A stretch of 6,108 nucleotides of DNA from Gemmatimonadota bacterium (GTDB lineage Bacteria > Gemmatimonadota > Gemmatimonadetes > Gemmatimonadales > Gemmatimonadaceae). Numbering within the stretch: position 1 is the first letter of the stretch; each line of letters begins with the position of its first letter. This document shows, one piece after another, positions 5,030-6,108 of this stretch. The DNA lies in NCBI GenBank assembly GCA_029884515.1, contig JAOUHR010000127.1, forward strand, positions 1 to 6,108, given 5' to 3'. Position numbers and translations under genes: made by a program. The notes beneath the pieces were generated by a model, which saw only the letters and a list, made by a program, of their open reading frames with translations, was not told where the DNA came from and ran no database searches.

Positions 5030-6108
5030 CCCCGCCCTCGACCCCGCCGGCCATCCGTTCCCTCATCGAACTCAAGGCGCCGCAGGAGCGCGCCATCCTG
5101 GTCGGGGCGCCCATCAAGCGCTCCAACGCCCGCCACCACGTCACCGAGCACCTCGAGGAACTCGAGCGGCTCGCGGACACGGCGGGGGCGACCGTCGTCG
5201 GCACCCTCACCCAGCAGCTCGACCGCCCCGATCCCGCCACGTACGTCGGGCGCGGGAAGGTGGAGGAGCTGAAGGCGATGGTCGCGGACCGCGAGGCGAC
5301 CCTCGTGATCTTCGACGACGAGCTCTCGCCGGCGCAGGGCAAGAACCTCGAGGGGGAACTCGGCAAGCGGGTGATCGACCGCGCGGAGCTCATCCTCGAC
5401 ATCTTCGCCACGCGCGCGCGGTCGGCCGAGGCGCGCACGCAGGTGGAACTCGCGCAGCTCGAGTACTCCCTGCCACGGCTGACGCGGATGTGGACCCACC
5501 TCGAGAAGTTCCGCGGGGGCATCGGCGTGCGCGGCCCGGGCGAGACGCAGCTCGAGTCCGACCGCCGGTTGGTCGGGCATCGCATCAAGCTGCTCAAGGA
5601 GCGGCTGGTGGAGATCACGCAGGCCCGGCAGGTGCAGCGCGCGGGGCGCACGGGGAGCTTCCGCGCGTCGCTCGTGGGGTACACGAATGCGGGGAAGAGC
5701 TCGATCCTGCGCGGCATCGCCGGCGCCGACGAGATCTTCGTCGAGGACCGCCTCTTCGCCACGCTCGACCCGCTCACGCGGGAGGTGCCGGTGGGCGACG
5801 GCCAGTCCGTGCTCCTCACCGACACCGTCGGCTTCATCCGCAAGCTGCCGCATCACCTGGTGGCGAGCTTCCGCGCGACGCTCGAGGAGGTCGCCGAGGC
5901 GCAGCTGCTGCTGCACGTGATCGACGCGAGCCACCCGAGCTGGGAGGAGCAGCGCTTCGTGGTGGACGACGTCCTCGCCGAGCTCGGCGTGCAGCACCTG
6001 CCGATGACCTACGTCTTCAACAAGATGGATCGCCTCGCGCCCGAGGCGCAGGAGGGGCTGCGCGAACGGATGGAGAACCTCGCCCCCGGGAGCCTCTTCA
6101 CCTCCGCC
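5026..6108 (+). CDS. hflX: GTPase HflX, 3' end cut by the window
   Basis: HflX is a GTPase that binds the 50S subunit or 70S ribosome and splits stalled or stressed ribosomes. The order is complete up to the window edge (residues from CTG 5026). The N-terminal HflX domain includes ERAILVG (21-27) and YVGRGKVEEL (73-82). A coiled middle region has LEYSLPRLTRMWTHLE, followed by the glycine-rich signature GGIGVRGPGETQLESDRR (from 164). The G domain has G1 GYTNAGKS (218-225), the switch I segment FATLDP, G3 DTVGF (from 266), G4 NKMD (332-335) and G5 SA as the last two codons seen. The C-terminal tail is missing. The start is uncertain: the frame opens after a stop at 4996 and has no ATG, GTG or TTG until 5260, which lies inside the conserved domain. 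CTG 5026 gives a plausible N-terminus and overlaps the six-codon leader's stop. ATC 5017 and ATT 4999 are less likely, and a frame error is possible. Confidence 0.92.
   Translation, partial: MTPPSTPPAIRSLIELKAPQERAILVGAPIKRSNARHHVTEHLEELERLADTAGATVVGTLTQQLDRPDPATYVGRGKVEELKAMVADREATLVIFDDELSPAQGKNLEGELGKRVIDRAELILDIFATRARSAEARTQVELAQLEYSLPRLTRMWTHLEKFRGGIGVRGPGETQLESDRRLVGHRIKLLKERLVEITQARQVQRAGRTGSFRASLVGYTNAGKSSILRGIAGADEIFVEDRLFATLDPLTREVPVGDGQSVLLTDTVGFIRKLPHHLVASFRATLEEVAEAQLLLHVIDASHPSWEEQRFVVDDVLAELGVQHLPMTYVFNKMDRLAPEAQEGLRERMENLAPGSLFTSA

Noticed and set aside
4417..5997. 526-codon open frame on the minus strand
   Set aside because: It lies opposite rarA, the lipoprotein gene and hflX and has no recognisable domain. 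Codon-position GC bias in the sense genes explains the lack of stops.
5260..6108. GTG 5260 as the hflX start
   Set aside because: It would delete most of the conserved N-terminal HflX domain, which is clearly encoded upstream in the same frame.

Overview
The window is about 70% G+C (estimated by eye). It carries six genes, all on the + strand and packed almost end to end: a 5'-open TPR protein, aroQ (type II 3-dehydroquinate dehydratase), a ZIP-family metal transporter, rarA (AAA+ replication-recombination ATPase), a small WHy/LEA14-type lipoprotein, and a 3'-open hflX (ribosome-associated GTPase). The strong GC bias, the GTG starts, the near absence of good Shine-Dalgarno sites and the style of the disordered TPR protein suggest a high-GC free-living bacterium. 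Gemmatimonadota is my best guess, from general familiarity with that phylum's proteins. It is an inference and not proven here.

Layout. Positions 2-1930 encode a long Ala/Pro/Asp/Glu-rich, largely disordered protein with one TPR-like hairpin and an internal 12-bp tandem repeat. aroQ (1927-2379) overlaps its stop by four bases (GTGA). A 40-bp gap follows. It holds a TATCTT box placed so that transcription could begin on the GTG of the ZIP transporter gene (2420-3130). rarA (3134-4537) starts 3 bp later and carries dense perfect palindromes near its 5' end. The lipoprotein gene (4534-4998) overlaps the rarA stop by ATGA. Its own stop codon lies inside a second -10-like box, TAGATT. Downstream is hflX, whose frame (open from 4999) has no ATG, GTG or TTG near the expected N-terminus.

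How the genes fit together. The overlaps and 3-bp gap suggest two co-directional transcription blocks (TPR-aroQ and ZIP-rarA-lipoprotein), with hflX possibly starting a third. The products are mixed housekeeping functions: shikimate pathway, divalent metal uptake, replication-fork maintenance, envelope/stress lipoprotein and ribosome rescue. There is no phage, transposon, CRISPR, tRNA or rRNA signal. No gene-free stretch exceeds 40 bp, and I see no intrinsic terminator.

The most unusual point is the hflX start. A putative leaderless GTG at 5009 opens a six-codon frame that ends in a TGA overlapping an in-frame CTG (CTGA). This could be a translationally coupled mini-leader with a CTG start, a frameshift, or a one-base sequence error. 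I do not see convincing evidence of a wholly new multi-gene system.
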